From an uncultured Bacteroidales bacterium (lineage in GTDB: Bacteria; Bacteroidota; Bacteroidia; Bacteroidales; P3), in the NCBI GenBank assembly GCA_900318665.1, contig ONLQ01000019.1, forward strand, positions 1-40,539: 40,539 bases of DNA, written 5' to 3'. The position numbers and the translations under genes are program-made. The notes under the pieces are model-generated. The model had not been told where the DNA came from. It saw only the letters and a list, made by a program, of their open reading frames with translations, and ran no database searches. This document shows, piece by piece, positions 16,988 through 26,275 of the stretch (position 1 is the stretch's first letter; every line of letters starts with the position of its first letter).

Positions 16988-17005
16988 CAAACGCAAAAGC
17001 AAAAA

Positions 17006-17076
17006 GGTCACTTGGCCGAGCGGCTAGGCACAGGTCTGCAAAACCTGCTACTCCGGTTCGAATCCGGAAGCGACCT
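17006..17076 (+). tRNA. tRNA-Cys (anticodon GCA)
   Basis: The 71-nt sequence folds as a cloverleaf. The acceptor is GGTCACT/AGCGACC with U73 as discriminator, as expected for tRNA-Cys. The anticodon stem CAGGT/ACCTG encloses CTGCAAA with anticodon GCA, and the T arm is TCCGG-TTCGAAT-CCGGA. Position 5-68 is an A-C mismatch in the acceptor stem. The 3' CCA is not encoded. Confidence 0.96.
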
Positions 17077-17077
17077 C

Positions 17078-17119
17078 AAAAAGAGAGCGGATAACCAAAA
17101 GGCTGTCCGCTCTCTTTTT
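17078..17119 (+). terminator. Terminator after tRNA-Cys
   Basis: AAAAAGAGAGCGGA (17078-17091) pairs with TCCGCTCTCTTTTT (17106-17119) around a 14-nt loop, forming a 14-bp stem that ends in a T-run. It directly follows the tRNA. Confidence 0.9.
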
Positions 17120-17154
17120 GTATATGTTTACCTAATGATATCTGTTAAGACAAC

Positions 17155-18759
17155 TTACTCTGTGGCGTAGTCTATTATCTCTACTCGGCGTTCGAGGGCT
17201 GCTTCTACGCTATAGACTGAATGGATTTGGTCGGTTTGGCTGTTGCTTACGTTCTTCTTGGCTGTGCTGCTGCCGTAGGGCACTTGTATTATGCGCAGAC
17301 TGCCGTCGGCTATGCTGTGGCGCAGATTGCCCTGGTTCCAGCCACGCAAGTAGTTCATAAAGCAACTTATGCGACGCTGCGAGAGGTTGGCGTTGTACTC
17401 GCTGTTGAACAGCGGGCTGGCATAGCCACGGATGGTCACAGTCACGCTGTGGCCGTTCCATAACTGCTCGGCTATAATCCACATGAATTTCTCCAAGCGG
17501 TCGTAGTTGCCTTTCACCTCTTCGCGGAAGAAGCCTTCAAGCACCGCCGAGGCGGAATCCAGAATGCGTCCGTTATAGCGCGTTGCCCATGCCGCCTTGT
17601 ATTGCGGCAGCATCTTCATATAAGATTCCACGGTCTGGTCGTAGCGGGTCTGCGTGGTGGTGGCGATAGATCCTGGGTCGGGCTGGTCGTTGTGGAAATA
17701 GAGCGTGATGGGGTTGTGGGGCGACGGAATAGGCGATTCTGGCACCTGTGGTTCCTCATAGTCGGGTGGCAACACTGCCACTGGCGGCAGGGTGTCGGCA
17801 GGCTTGGGCTTTGTCTCTTCAGGCTGTTCAACCACTGGCGGATTGTCCCAAAGATAGAGGTCGTTGCAGCAGTAGGGCGTTACGCTGTAGAGCGAGCCTT
17901 CGCGATTTGACGAGAAATAGCCTCGAGTGCCAAGAGTGTCGGACATCATATAGCCCATATCGTTATGCGGCGAGTTGAGCGGCATGGTGAGCAGCACGGG
18001 CTTGCAGTAACTGTTGAGGCTGCCATTGGAGGCATAGATGTCGAAGCCGCCATAGCCGCCACTGCGGTCGCTTGAGAAATAGAGAATCTGTCGCGAGCCG
18101 TCGTAGAAAGGCGTAATCTCGTCGTAGCCGCTATTGATAGGCTCGCCGAGATTGGTGGGCGTGGTGGGCGCTGTGCCATCGTAGGAGATGATGGTGTACC
18201 AGATGTCCATGCCGCCGAGGCCGCCAGGGCGGTTTGACGAAAAATAGAGCAGCACACGTCCGTCGGACAGGTAAGCCAAAGCGGGCTGCGTGGAGGTGTA
18301 GCCGTCGAGGTTTATCTCTTTGCCGAGGGATTTGACATTCTTCCATTTGTTGCCTTTGCGCTGTGCCGAATAGATAGCGCAGGGGGTGCGCCCCTCTGTC
18401 TCCGACTGGCAGCGTGTGAAATAGAGCACATGGTTTCGATTGTCATAGGCGGTGTTGCCCACATGCTCGTTATTGCGGTTCAGTTCCTTGAGCGGATGCG
18501 GGGTCGACGGCACGCCACGCTCGTCAATCTTGGCAGTCATAATCTGCATCAGCGGGGCATCGAGTTCGAGTTTGCGTCCCGAAGTGTCGGCATGAGGCAG
18601 TTGGGAATAGAACAGGCTGCCGTCGATGATGGTGGGTGCCGACTCGTTGCCCACGGTATTGATGCCGCGTGGCAACTGTATTATCTTCAGTTCGTTCTGC
18701 GCCAAAAGAGAAAACGAGGCGACAAGCAAAAACGACAATAGGGCAATAAGGCTTTTCAT
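17155..18759 (-). CDS. PD40/OmpA-domain protein associated with type IX secretion
   Basis: This 534-residue protein has a signal peptide (MKSLIALLSFLLVASFSLLAQ). Beta-propeller repeats of the PD40 type follow at residues about 100-310, with signatures LYFSSNRPGGLGGMDIW, LYFSSDRSGGYGGFDIY and GYFSSNREGSLYS. A Pro-rich linker precedes an OmpA_C-like domain (VTVTIRGYASPLFNSEYN, LSQRRISCFMNYL), which typically binds peptidoglycan. This layout resembles PorE of the T9SS, and the gene lies next to a porP/sprF gene as such partners often do. PorE itself is usually a lipoprotein with extra domains, so it may be a paralogue. A role bridging the T9SS ring and cell wall is inferred. Confidence 0.8.
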   Translation of the reverse strand: MKSLIALLSFLLVASFSLLAQNELKIIQLPRGINTVGNESAPTIIDGSLFYSQLPHADTSGRKLELDAPLMQIMTAKIDERGVPSTPHPLKELNRNNEHVGNTAYDNRNHVLYFTRCQSETEGRTPCAIYSAQRKGNKWKNVKSLGKEINLDGYTSTQPALAYLSDGRVLLYFSSNRPGGLGGMDIWYTIISYDGTAPTTPTNLGEPINSGYDEITPFYDGSRQILYFSSDRSGGYGGFDIYASNGSLNSYCKPVLLTMPLNSPHNDMGYMMSDTLGTRGYFSSNREGSLYSVTPYCCNDLYLWDNPPVVEQPEETKPKPADTLPPVAVLPPDYEEPQVPESPIPSPHNPITLYFHNDQPDPGSIATTTQTRYDQTVESYMKMLPQYKAAWATRYNGRILDSASAVLEGFFREEVKGNYDRLEKFMWIIAEQLWNGHSVTVTIRGYASPLFNSEYNANLSQRRISCFMNYLRGWNQGNLRHSIADGSLRIIQVPYGSSTAKKNVSNSQTDQIHSVYSVEAALERRVEIIDYATE

Positions 18760-18775
18760 TTTGAATTGAAATAAA

Positions 18776-19741
18776 TTACATGATTGGACAAGGGAGGCTG
18801 CCGAGGCGTTTGCGAATGGGCACCAGTCGGTAAATCAGTCCCAGTTCGATTGCGCCCATAGAGCGTGAAGCGGCAGCGAGTTTAGATATATTGGAGTCGT
18901 AAGAAATGGCAAAAGCAAAGGCGTTGTATTCGGCGCCAACGGTGAATATGGCCGCATCGGCATGGCGGAAACTAATACCGCCCCATACGGCAATAAGGTC
19001 TTGTTTCTCGCTCAGATACCATTTGAGGTCGGCGCCATAGTAGATTTCGTGGTATTTGTGCTGCACCTGCGCGGCAAGCAACGGAATGACCGAGAGGCTA
19101 TAGGCAAAACGCCATTCGGTGCGGGCATAGATGTTCCATTTGGTCGAGACGCGGCTGCTGTCGTTATCCAAATAACTGACATGAGGGCGGTTGAGGTTGC
19201 GAGCGGAAAGAGCCACACGCACAATAAGGTCGTCCTCGGGCTGATAGAACCATGCCGCACCTGCGCCGATAGTGAAATAATTGCAACGGTCTTTCTCAAA
19301 AATCTCGCGGTTGTCCATCAAGTCTGCCGCATCGCCGTCGAAGCCCGCCTGCCCGTAGCCCGCCTCTATCGAGACCGACAGATAGTTGTTGATGCTGGCC
19401 GTTGGCGACTGATAGTAGGACACAATGATGTTGGCGGCAGTGCTTCCGTAGTTGAGCGCGCCAGCACGGTCGCGATAGGCCATAAAGCCCGCATTGAGGC
19501 CATTGTAGCGATAGCGGTTGCGCATCAGCGAAGCCTCGGCCGTGGCGGCAAAAGTCTGATAGGGTTTGCTGACCGTCGCCCACTGGTTGCGATAGGCCAG
19601 GCCGAAACGGGCCTTGCCCTCGAAGAAACCCGCATAGGCGGGGTTGAAAAGCACAGGATTGAGGTCTATCTGCGAGAAATGGATGTCCTGTGCATAAGAG
19701 CGTGGCGCAGCCATAATGAGACATACGACAAACGTCATCAT
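18776..19741 (-). CDS. PorP/SprF-family type IX secretion membrane protein
   Basis: This 321-residue protein has a signal peptide ending at APRSYAQD. DIHFSQIDLNPVLFNPAYAGFFEGKARFG (abridged HFSQIDLNPVLFNPAYAG) is the family's hallmark start. YRNQWATV and a series of alternating beta strands suited to an outer-membrane barrel follow, and it ends near LGLIYRLVP. PorP/SprF proteins work with PorE-like proteins in type IX secretion or attachment of its substrates. No in-frame start exists upstream before a stop codon, so ATG 19741 is used. The gene is 16 nt upstream of the PD40/OmpA gene. Confidence 0.9.
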   Translation of the reverse strand: MMTFVVCLIMAAPRSYAQDIHFSQIDLNPVLFNPAYAGFFEGKARFGLAYRNQWATVSKPYQTFAATAEASLMRNRYRYNGLNAGFMAYRDRAGALNYGSTAANIIVSYYQSPTASINNYLSVSIEAGYGQAGFDGDAADLMDNREIFEKDRCNYFTIGAGAAWFYQPEDDLIVRVALSARNLNRPHVSYLDNDSSRVSTKWNIYARTEWRFAYSLSVIPLLAAQVQHKYHEIYYGADLKWYLSEKQDLIAVWGGISFRHADAAIFTVGAEYNAFAFAISYDSNISKLAAASRSMGAIELGLIYRLVPIRKRLGSLPCPIM

Positions 19742-19811
19742 CGCAAACCACGATGACCGACGGAAAGGCTTATTATGGACGGAATATCTTATGACAGGGT
19801 TAGTGTGTTAT

Positions 19812-20816
19812 TTATCGAGCAAAGGGTGGTAGTGAAATGTCGGCGAACTCGCCGCGAAGATACTTAAAATAGCCCGCAATGCCAACCATGGCGGCATTGT
19901 CGGTGCAGTATTGGAACTTGGGTATAAAGACTTTCCAGCCATGACGCTGCCCCATCTGCTGCAGGCTGCTGCGCAGCAGGCTGTTGGCCGACACGCCGCC
20001 AGCAATGGCAATCTGCCGTGCGCCGCATTTTTTCACGGCGCGCTCCATCTTGCCGAGCAGGAAATCAACGATACACTTCTGTATGGAAGCGCACAGGTCG
20101 GCCTTGTTCTGCTCTATGAAATCAGGATTTTCGGCCAACTGGTCACGCAGAAAATAGAGAAACGAGGTCTTTAGGCCGCTAAAACTATAGTCGAAGCCAG
20201 GGATATGAGGCGTGGCGAAATGGAATGCGTCGGCATTGCCCTGTGCGGCAAGGCGGTCGATAATAGGGCCACCCGGATAGCCGAGGTCCATAATCTTGGC
20301 AGCCTTGTCGATGGCCTCGCCAGCGGCATCGTCGATGGTCTGCCCCAGCACCTCGATTTCGAAATGGCTGCGCAGAAGCAAAATCTGCGTATGTCCTCCC
20401 GACACCAGCAGGCACACAAACGGAAACTGCGGCACAACGCTGTCGTCCGACTCCTTGATGAAATGCGACAGGACGTGGGCCTGCAGGTGGTTGACCTCGA
20501 TAAGCGGACGGTCGAACGCCTGGGCGAACCCCTTTGCAAACGACACACCCACCAAAAGCGACCCCAGCAAGCCAGGTCCGCGCGTGAAAGCCACGGCATC
20601 AATATCACTGCGCGAGATGCCAGCATTGCTGATGGCGGCATCCACCACGGGCACAATGTTCTGCTGATGGGCGCGCGATGCCAACTCCGGCACCACCCCG
20701 CCATACTGCTCATGCACTTTCTGCGACGCTATGACATTGGAAAGAATACGGTCGTTGCGCAACACGGCTGCAGAGGTGTCGTCGCAAGACGATTCTATTG
20801 CAAGAATAAGAGCCAT
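19812..20816 (-). CDS. tsaD: tRNA threonylcarbamoyladenosine transferase TsaD
   Basis: This 334-residue protein transfers the threonylcarbamoyl group to A37 of ANN-decoding tRNAs, with TsaB and TsaE as partners. Signatures are ILAIESSCDDTSAAV at the N-terminus, VVPELASRAHQQNI, and the metal ligands His110 and His114 in VNHLQAHVLSHF. CLLVSGGHTQILLL, GAGEAIDKAAKIMDLGYPGGP (here DAAGEAIDKAAK) and AGGVSANSLLR also appear. It is divergent from tamB, and is 70 nt upstream of the porP-like gene on the same strand. Confidence 0.96.
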   Translation of the reverse strand: MALILAIESSCDDTSAAVLRNDRILSNVIASQKVHEQYGGVVPELASRAHQQNIVPVVDAAISNAGISRSDIDAVAFTRGPGLLGSLLVGVSFAKGFAQAFDRPLIEVNHLQAHVLSHFIKESDDSVVPQFPFVCLLVSGGHTQILLLRSHFEIEVLGQTIDDAAGEAIDKAAKIMDLGYPGGPIIDRLAAQGNADAFHFATPHIPGFDYSFSGLKTSFLYFLRDQLAENPDFIEQNKADLCASIQKCIVDFLLGKMERAVKKCGARQIAIAGGVSANSLLRSSLQQMGQRHGWKVFIPKFQYCTDNAAMVGIAGYFKYLRGEFADISLPPFAR

Positions 20817-20978
20817 TGACGATTGTGTGGTTACTTACAAAAATACGACTGCAAAATTACACATAAAATCTTAATTCTTTTAACATAGTAAGGTACTAAA
20901 CAAGTTTTTTTTTTGTTATTAATAAGTTAGGGGTATATAAAAAGCTCTCAAAAGACATCCCAAGAGAATACCATCGTT

Positions 20979-23900
20979 TTGAAAAAAACAGGTAAAATAG
21001 TCATTAGAACTCTCTGCTGCATAGCCATTGCGGTCTATTTTGTTGTGGCGCTTTGCTTCTGCGACATGGTTCAGAATATCGCGGGCAGTATTGCCGGAAA
21101 CTATTTCAGCAAAGAATGGGGCGGAAAGGTGGGCATAGCGCGACTGCGTATCAATCCGCTTGGCGGCGTGGACCTCTACGGCATACAACTCGTACACCCC
21201 AACGGCGACACGATATTCCGTTGTGGCAAACTCGGTGTAGGATTCGTGGGCAACCCCATAGATGCCGAAGGCTTGGATGTGAAACGTGTTTCCATCAACA
21301 ACGCCTATTTCCACTTAGTGACCGACGAGTCTGGCAAGACCAACCTACAATTCATCATCGACTACTTCCATAGCGACGAACCGTCATCGCCACACAAAAG
21401 GTTCATAGTCCGCTGCAAGAAACTGTATCTGAACGGCGTGGAATACCGCATGGACCTGAACAACGGGAAACAGCACCCCATTCCGGAACACGGCGTAAGT
21501 TACCAGCACCAGCACTACTACAACGTACAGGCCTATATCAAGGACATCCGCGTCAACGAATCGTGGGTGGATTGTAGAATTGTGCGGTTTTCCACCCGCG
21601 AACAGTCTGGATTTCACCTTGCCGACCTCTCGTGCGATGCAAAGGTATCGCCTTTTGGCATCAAGGCCACCAACATGGAACTCTCCACCGACAGCACCCA
21701 TCTGCTGCTCGACGCCTCGTTGAGTTACGAAGGATGGGAGAACATGGACCCCTATTGCGACAACGTAAGGCACACCCTGCTGCTACGGCCAGGGTCGGTG
21801 GTTGACATGAAAGACGTGGCCTACTGGGTGCCTCTGCTGTGGGGCGTGAACGACAAGGTTTATCTTGAGGGCCAAGCCGAAGGACCTGTCGCCGACCTGA
21901 AAGTAGATGATTTCGACATCAAGATAGGCGATATGCTTGCTCTGCATTTTGCCGGAAACGTCAAAGGCCTGCCCGACATTGCCACGACACGGTTCGACAT
22001 AGACGTAAGCAATCTGCAGACTTCCTATCTCGACGCCACGCGAATAAACCTGCCCGACATTGCCAAAGTTGAGATACCACTGATACTAAAACCGTTGCAA
22101 GCCATTCAAGGCCAGGTGTCGCTGCATGGCACCACGTCGCAATGCACCTCGAACATTGCCCTGCTTACCGGCATAGGCCCTCTGACCGCCGATGTCAACG
22201 TGCAGACCAACGACCGCGGCGAGCATCAAGCCACTGCCAACATAGTCTCGTCGGGCTTGAAGATTGGCTCGCTGTTGCCAAACGAATGGGTGTCGCAAAC
22301 AGGATTGCGAGCCAAGGTCGAGATGCATGGAGCCGATTACAGCAAGATGACGGGACACGCCAACGGCGAACTCTACTCCACGGTGATTCGCGGCGTGCCA
22401 ATACATACAACGTCATTCAAGGCCGCATTGCTTGACGACAAAATAGACCTTGACCTCGACCTCGACGACGAACTCCTGCAAATGACGCTTTCGGCCTCGA
22501 TGACACGCGACAAAGAGATGCCGCAGTATTTTGCCGACGCCACCATAAACCACTACTCGCTCTCCCGCCTTCATTTTGTGAAAACCGAGAAGCCCGTAAG
22601 CATATCGTCGCACATCAGGCTCGACGCCACCGGAAACGAGATAGAACAGATGACGGGCAATCTGTCGCTATCCAACACCGTGCTGAACATCGGCGATGAG
22701 CAGACCTCGCTCAACAACATCATTCTCTCCATCTACAAATCCGAGAACGGCAAGAACCTGTCGCTATCCAGCGACTGGCTGACCATGAACGCAAAATGGA
22801 GCGCCACCTACGCCCAGATACCAAAAATACTCCAATCGTTCTGCGCACACTACTGTCCGGCATACTTCAGTCCATGGCACACAATAGACGACAAGGAACT
22901 TGCCAACGTGTCGCTGAATGCCGACGCACGCTGGAAAGGCGATTTCAGACAATTAGAGACCTTTGGCATCGGCGTGGGTATAGCCCGAAACGCAAAAATG
23001 AGCATTTCCTACAATGCCAAAGACAATATGCGCCTCGTTGTGCGCTCCGACTCCATCGCCATTGGCTCGCTGTGCCTGCGCAATATGGGCGTGATAGGCA
23101 ACCGACATGGCGACCGTTACAACATGATGATAGAATCGGAGCAACTGTGTGTCGGCGGGCCCGCATTTCTTGAAGACGTACACTGCCTTGTTGATGCCGC
23201 AAGCAGCCTGTCGGAAATCAGGATTTCCAGCGGAGAACATGGCAACATGAAAAACATAGACCTCCGCCTGCTGCTGCAAAGCGACACCACGGCCAACATC
23301 ATAAGACTGTCACAAGGCGACTTCGACGTTGGCGGCAGCAAGTGGCACATGGTGTGCGACAACGACATAAGGATAGACCATTCGGGCGTGAACGTCCCGC
23401 TCATTGTGGCATCGGACAGCCAACAGTCCATCTCTGCCTCGGTGAGCATCGAGCATGAGGTTGACGACTTTGTGCAGATGATGTTCAACAACGTCAGCCT
23501 CGCCTGGATGTCACGCCAATGGCTGGCAGGCAGCGGCTACAATATCGACGGCCGCATTGACGGCACCGCCACCCTGCGCGGCTTTGCCTCAACGCCCTAT
23601 GTTACGGCCAATCTGGGCGTGGAGGAGTGCCAGGTGAACGACTACCAACTTGGACGGCTGTCGCTGCTCTCCGAATGGAACGCCGAGGAGAACCAGGTGA
23701 AACTAACCGTGGGGACACGCACATTCCGCGAGTCGGGCTCATTCTCGCCACTCACGGCCAACGGCACCATCGACATGGCCGACAAAGACCCCAAATTAGC
23801 CATAGACTGCGACTTTGACCATTTCCCACTCGAAATGGCAATGCCGCTGATTAGTTCGTTTGCATCTCGCTTCGAAGGCGAACTGCTTGGACATATACAT

Positions 23901-25385
23901 TTAGGCGGCACCATGCGCCAGCCTCGCATAAAAGGCGACGCGGTGGTGAAAGACGGCCTGCTCGCCATATCGGCAACAGGTGTGGCCTACCGCTTTGCCG
24001 ACACGCTGCACCTCGACAACCACCAGGTGCAGTTGGACAACTTCATTGTGCGCGACCCGCAGAACAACACACTGTCGATAAGCGGCACCGTACTTTACGA
24101 AAAGACCAACAACATAGGCATGGACCTCACCGTTGACTCGCGCAACTTTATGCTCTACAACGTTAGCGAACGGCTCGACGCGCCGTCGGGACAGGTCTTG
24201 ACATCGCTGTCGGGCAAAGTGAAAGGAAACGCCGAGCGCATGGACGTCAACATATCGGCACGCACAAACCGAGGAAGTAGGCTGGTGGTGCCGGTAGATG
24301 ACCGCAAACAGGTGGAAGAGAGCAACTTCATAACCTTTGTTGACCCTCATGGACGGAAAAGCAAGACCACCAAGAGTGCCGATTCGCGCAACACACAGAT
24401 ACCACTCTACCTGACCATAGAACTGGAAATAACTCCCGACCTGCGACTGCGACTGCCCATGACATTCCAGCAGATAGCGCCCAACCTCTCCGCCACGGGA
24501 GCAGGCAACGTGCTGATAACCCTTGCCGGAAGCACACAGCCGCATATCACGGGAAGTTACGAACTATCATCGGGCAACCTCAGCCTTGAACTCTTCTCGT
24601 TCCTTGCCACCAACTTCACCATCGACCCAGGCAGCACCATCGTTCTGCCCGGCGATATAAACAACACGCGTTTCGACATCAAGGCCTCACACCTTGTTCA
24701 CGCCAACCTTGCCTCGCTGATGGGCACCACCGTCGAGTCGTCGGGGCGCACCGTCAACGTGGAAGACGTGATAGTACTCTCCGGCACGCTAAACGAGCCG
24801 CACGTATCGTTCGACCTGCGTTTTCCCAACGCCGACAAGAGCGTGGAGGAAGAGGTGTCGGTATATATAGACCGCAGCAACGAGCGCGAAGTGCTAACAC
24901 AGGCCATATCGCTGCTGCTGACGGGGCAATTCGTCAACGCCTCGTCAAACTCCAGCGTGATGGACAACGCCGCATCGGGCGGCCTCAACATCATGACCTC
25001 GACCCTCGGCAACATGGTGAGCAACGTGGTGAAGGTCGTCGATGTCAATTTCGGCTACCAAGGCGAGACGGCGCTGACCACCGAGCAATTTGACGTTGAC
25101 ATTCGCAAGGAGTGGGACCGACTCTATTTCGAAACCACGCTGGGCTACGGAGGCGACAGCCGCGCGCTATCGACCGACAACGCCACCACCACGAACCTCG
25201 TGGGCGACGTGCTGGTGGGATACAAAATCAAGCCTCGGCTCCACCTTTTCGTGTTCAACCGCACCAACACCAACGACTTCACCCGCACCGAACTGCCCTA
25301 CAAACAGGGCGTGGGTCTGAAACTGACTCGCGACTTCAACAACTGGGGCGATATATTCTATAAAAAAAGTAAAAGAGCAGATTAA
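20979..25385 (+). CDS. tamB: TamB-like translocation/assembly module protein (DUF490)
   Basis: This 1468-residue AsmA-like/TamB protein has an N-terminal membrane anchor (residues about 8-28) and a very long periplasmic region of repeated beta strands. The C-terminal DUF490 domain (from about residue 1100) includes SGSTQPHITGSYELSSGNLS, DPGSTIVLPGDINNTRFDI, VSVYIDRSNEREVLTQAISLLLTGQF and a final GYKIKPRLHLFVFN barrel-like strand set. Such proteins bridge the inner and outer membranes for phospholipid transport or outer-membrane protein assembly. The start is a TTG at 20979: no in-frame ATG exists upstream, and the next ATG (residue 30) would delete the anchor. It is divergent from tsaD, a common arrangement in Bacteroidales. 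Confidence 0.9.
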   Translation: MKKTGKIVIRTLCCIAIAVYFVVALCFCDMVQNIAGSIAGNYFSKEWGGKVGIARLRINPLGGVDLYGIQLVHPNGDTIFRCGKLGVGFVGNPIDAEGLDVKRVSINNAYFHLVTDESGKTNLQFIIDYFHSDEPSSPHKRFIVRCKKLYLNGVEYRMDLNNGKQHPIPEHGVSYQHQHYYNVQAYIKDIRVNESWVDCRIVRFSTREQSGFHLADLSCDAKVSPFGIKATNMELSTDSTHLLLDASLSYEGWENMDPYCDNVRHTLLLRPGSVVDMKDVAYWVPLLWGVNDKVYLEGQAEGPVADLKVDDFDIKIGDMLALHFAGNVKGLPDIATTRFDIDVSNLQTSYLDATRINLPDIAKVEIPLILKPLQAIQGQVSLHGTTSQCTSNIALLTGIGPLTADVNVQTNDRGEHQATANIVSSGLKIGSLLPNEWVSQTGLRAKVEMHGADYSKMTGHANGELYSTVIRGVPIHTTSFKAALLDDKIDLDLDLDDELLQMTLSASMTRDKEMPQYFADATINHYSLSRLHFVKTEKPVSISSHIRLDATGNEIEQMTGNLSLSNTVLNIGDEQTSLNNIILSIYKSENGKNLSLSSDWLTMNAKWSATYAQIPKILQSFCAHYCPAYFSPWHTIDDKELANVSLNADARWKGDFRQLETFGIGVGIARNAKMSISYNAKDNMRLVVRSDSIAIGSLCLRNMGVIGNRHGDRYNMMIESEQLCVGGPAFLEDVHCLVDAASSLSEIRISSGEHGNMKNIDLRLLLQSDTTANIIRLSQGDFDVGGSKWHMVCDNDIRIDHSGVNVPLIVASDSQQSISASVSIEHEVDDFVQMMFNNVSLAWMSRQWLAGSGYNIDGRIDGTATLRGFASTPYVTANLGVEECQVNDYQLGRLSLLSEWNAEENQVKLTVGTRTFRESGSFSPLTANGTIDMADKDPKLAIDCDFDHFPLEMAMPLISSFASRFEGELLGHIHLGGTMRQPRIKGDAVVKDGLLAISATGVAYRFADTLHLDNHQVQLDNFIVRDPQNNTLSISGTVLYEKTNNIGMDLTVDSRNFMLYNVSERLDAPSGQVLTSLSGKVKGNAERMDVNISARTNRGSRLVVPVDDRKQVEESNFITFVDPHGRKSKTTKSADSRNTQIPLYLTIELEITPDLRLRLPMTFQQIAPNLSATGAGNVLITLAGSTQPHITGSYELSSGNLSLELFSFLATNFTIDPGSTIVLPGDINNTRFDIKASHLVHANLASLMGTTVESSGRTVNVEDVIVLSGTLNEPHVSFDLRFPNADKSVEEEVSVYIDRSNEREVLTQAISLLLTGQFVNASSNSSVMDNAASGGLNIMTSTLGNMVSNVVKVVDVNFGYQGETALTTEQFDVDIRKEWDRLYFETTLGYGGDSRALSTDNATTTNLVGDVLVGYKIKPRLHLFVFNRTNTNDFTRTELPYKQGVGLKLTRDFNNWGDIFYKKSKRAD

Positions 25386-25419
25386 TCATTGACATTCGTC
25401 AAATAAATATAATTTAACC

Positions 25420-26253
25420 GTGAAGATACCCAAACAGTTTTACAGCATAAAAGGAAACGCTTTGTTCGTGCTATTCCTGACGGTGTTTTGCATATTGTTT
25501 GCCGTGCTTTACGCCCCATCGTATGGCTACGACACCACCTACTGGAGGATGCACGACGGCCTGCTGGTGCCTATTCTTGCCGCCATAGTGCTGGTGACCG
25601 TCTCCATATCGCGTACCGCGCTGCTGCTTCTCACTGGCACCAACCGTCTGCACAGCCGCGAATATCTTGTATGGCTGGCGCTCGAATGGCTTGTGTCGTG
25701 CCTCTTTTGCGACCTTTTCCTCTGCCTCTATATGCATCGCGGATTCTTCGAAATCCTCTTGCAGGTGTTGCTTATAGGTCTGTCGGTAGGCATATTCCCT
25801 TACGTCTTTTATTGGATTTACACCGAACTGCAAGCCACAGCCGACAATCTGCGCGACGCACACGAAACCATCGACAACCTGCGCCAAGGCATGGAGCATA
25901 TCGAAGAGGTGGTGCAATTCTTTGACGAGAAAAACAGCGCTAAACTGATGGTGGAACTCAGCACTATCTATTCGGTAGAATCGGCTGGCAACTACGTCAA
26001 CGTTGTGTATGACGACAACGGCAAACTGCAACGCTACTCGCTGCGCAACAGCATGAAAGGCGTTGAGGCCACCTGCGAGAAGCACGGACTGGTGCGCTGC
26101 CACCGCTCCTACTTCATCAATCCCCGCAAAATCAAACTCATCCGTAAAGAGTCGGGCGGAGCCTTTGCCGAAATGCAGTGCGCCAGCGTGTCGGACATTC
26201 CCATATCGCCACGCTATCTTGCCGAAGTGGCACAGCAATTTTCGCTTTTGTGA
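25420..26253 (+). CDS. Membrane-bound LytTR DNA-binding regulator
   Basis: This 277-residue protein starts at a GTG and has four predicted transmembrane segments in the first 135 residues. A coiled-coil stretch follows (TELQATADNLRDAHETIDNL). The C-terminal LytTR domain shows IYSVESAGNYVNVVY, RNSMKGVEATCEKHGLVRCHRSYFIN and PISPRYLAEV, the standard strand-helix pattern (V-x-x-x-x-NYV and R-x-H-R-S-Y-x-x-N). It is a one-component regulator anchored in the inner membrane rather than a response regulator, since no receiver domain is present. The signal is unknown. It lies 34 nt after tamB and 22 nt before the phosphodiester glycosidase gene. Confidence 0.88.
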   Translation: MKIPKQFYSIKGNALFVLFLTVFCILFAVLYAPSYGYDTTYWRMHDGLLVPILAAIVLVTVSISRTALLLLTGTNRLHSREYLVWLALEWLVSCLFCDLFLCLYMHRGFFEILLQVLLIGLSVGIFPYVFYWIYTELQATADNLRDAHETIDNLRQGMEHIEEVVQFFDEKNSAKLMVELSTIYSVESAGNYVNVVYDDNGKLQRYSLRNSMKGVEATCEKHGLVRCHRSYFINPRKIKLIRKESGGAFAEMQCASVSDIPISPRYLAEVAQQFSLL

Positions 26254-26275
26254 TTTCCTTAAAAAACGAGACAAT

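Noticed and set aside
18962-19756. 264-codon + strand ORF opposite the porP-like gene
   Set aside because: Shadow of the PorP/SprF gene, without recognisable features.
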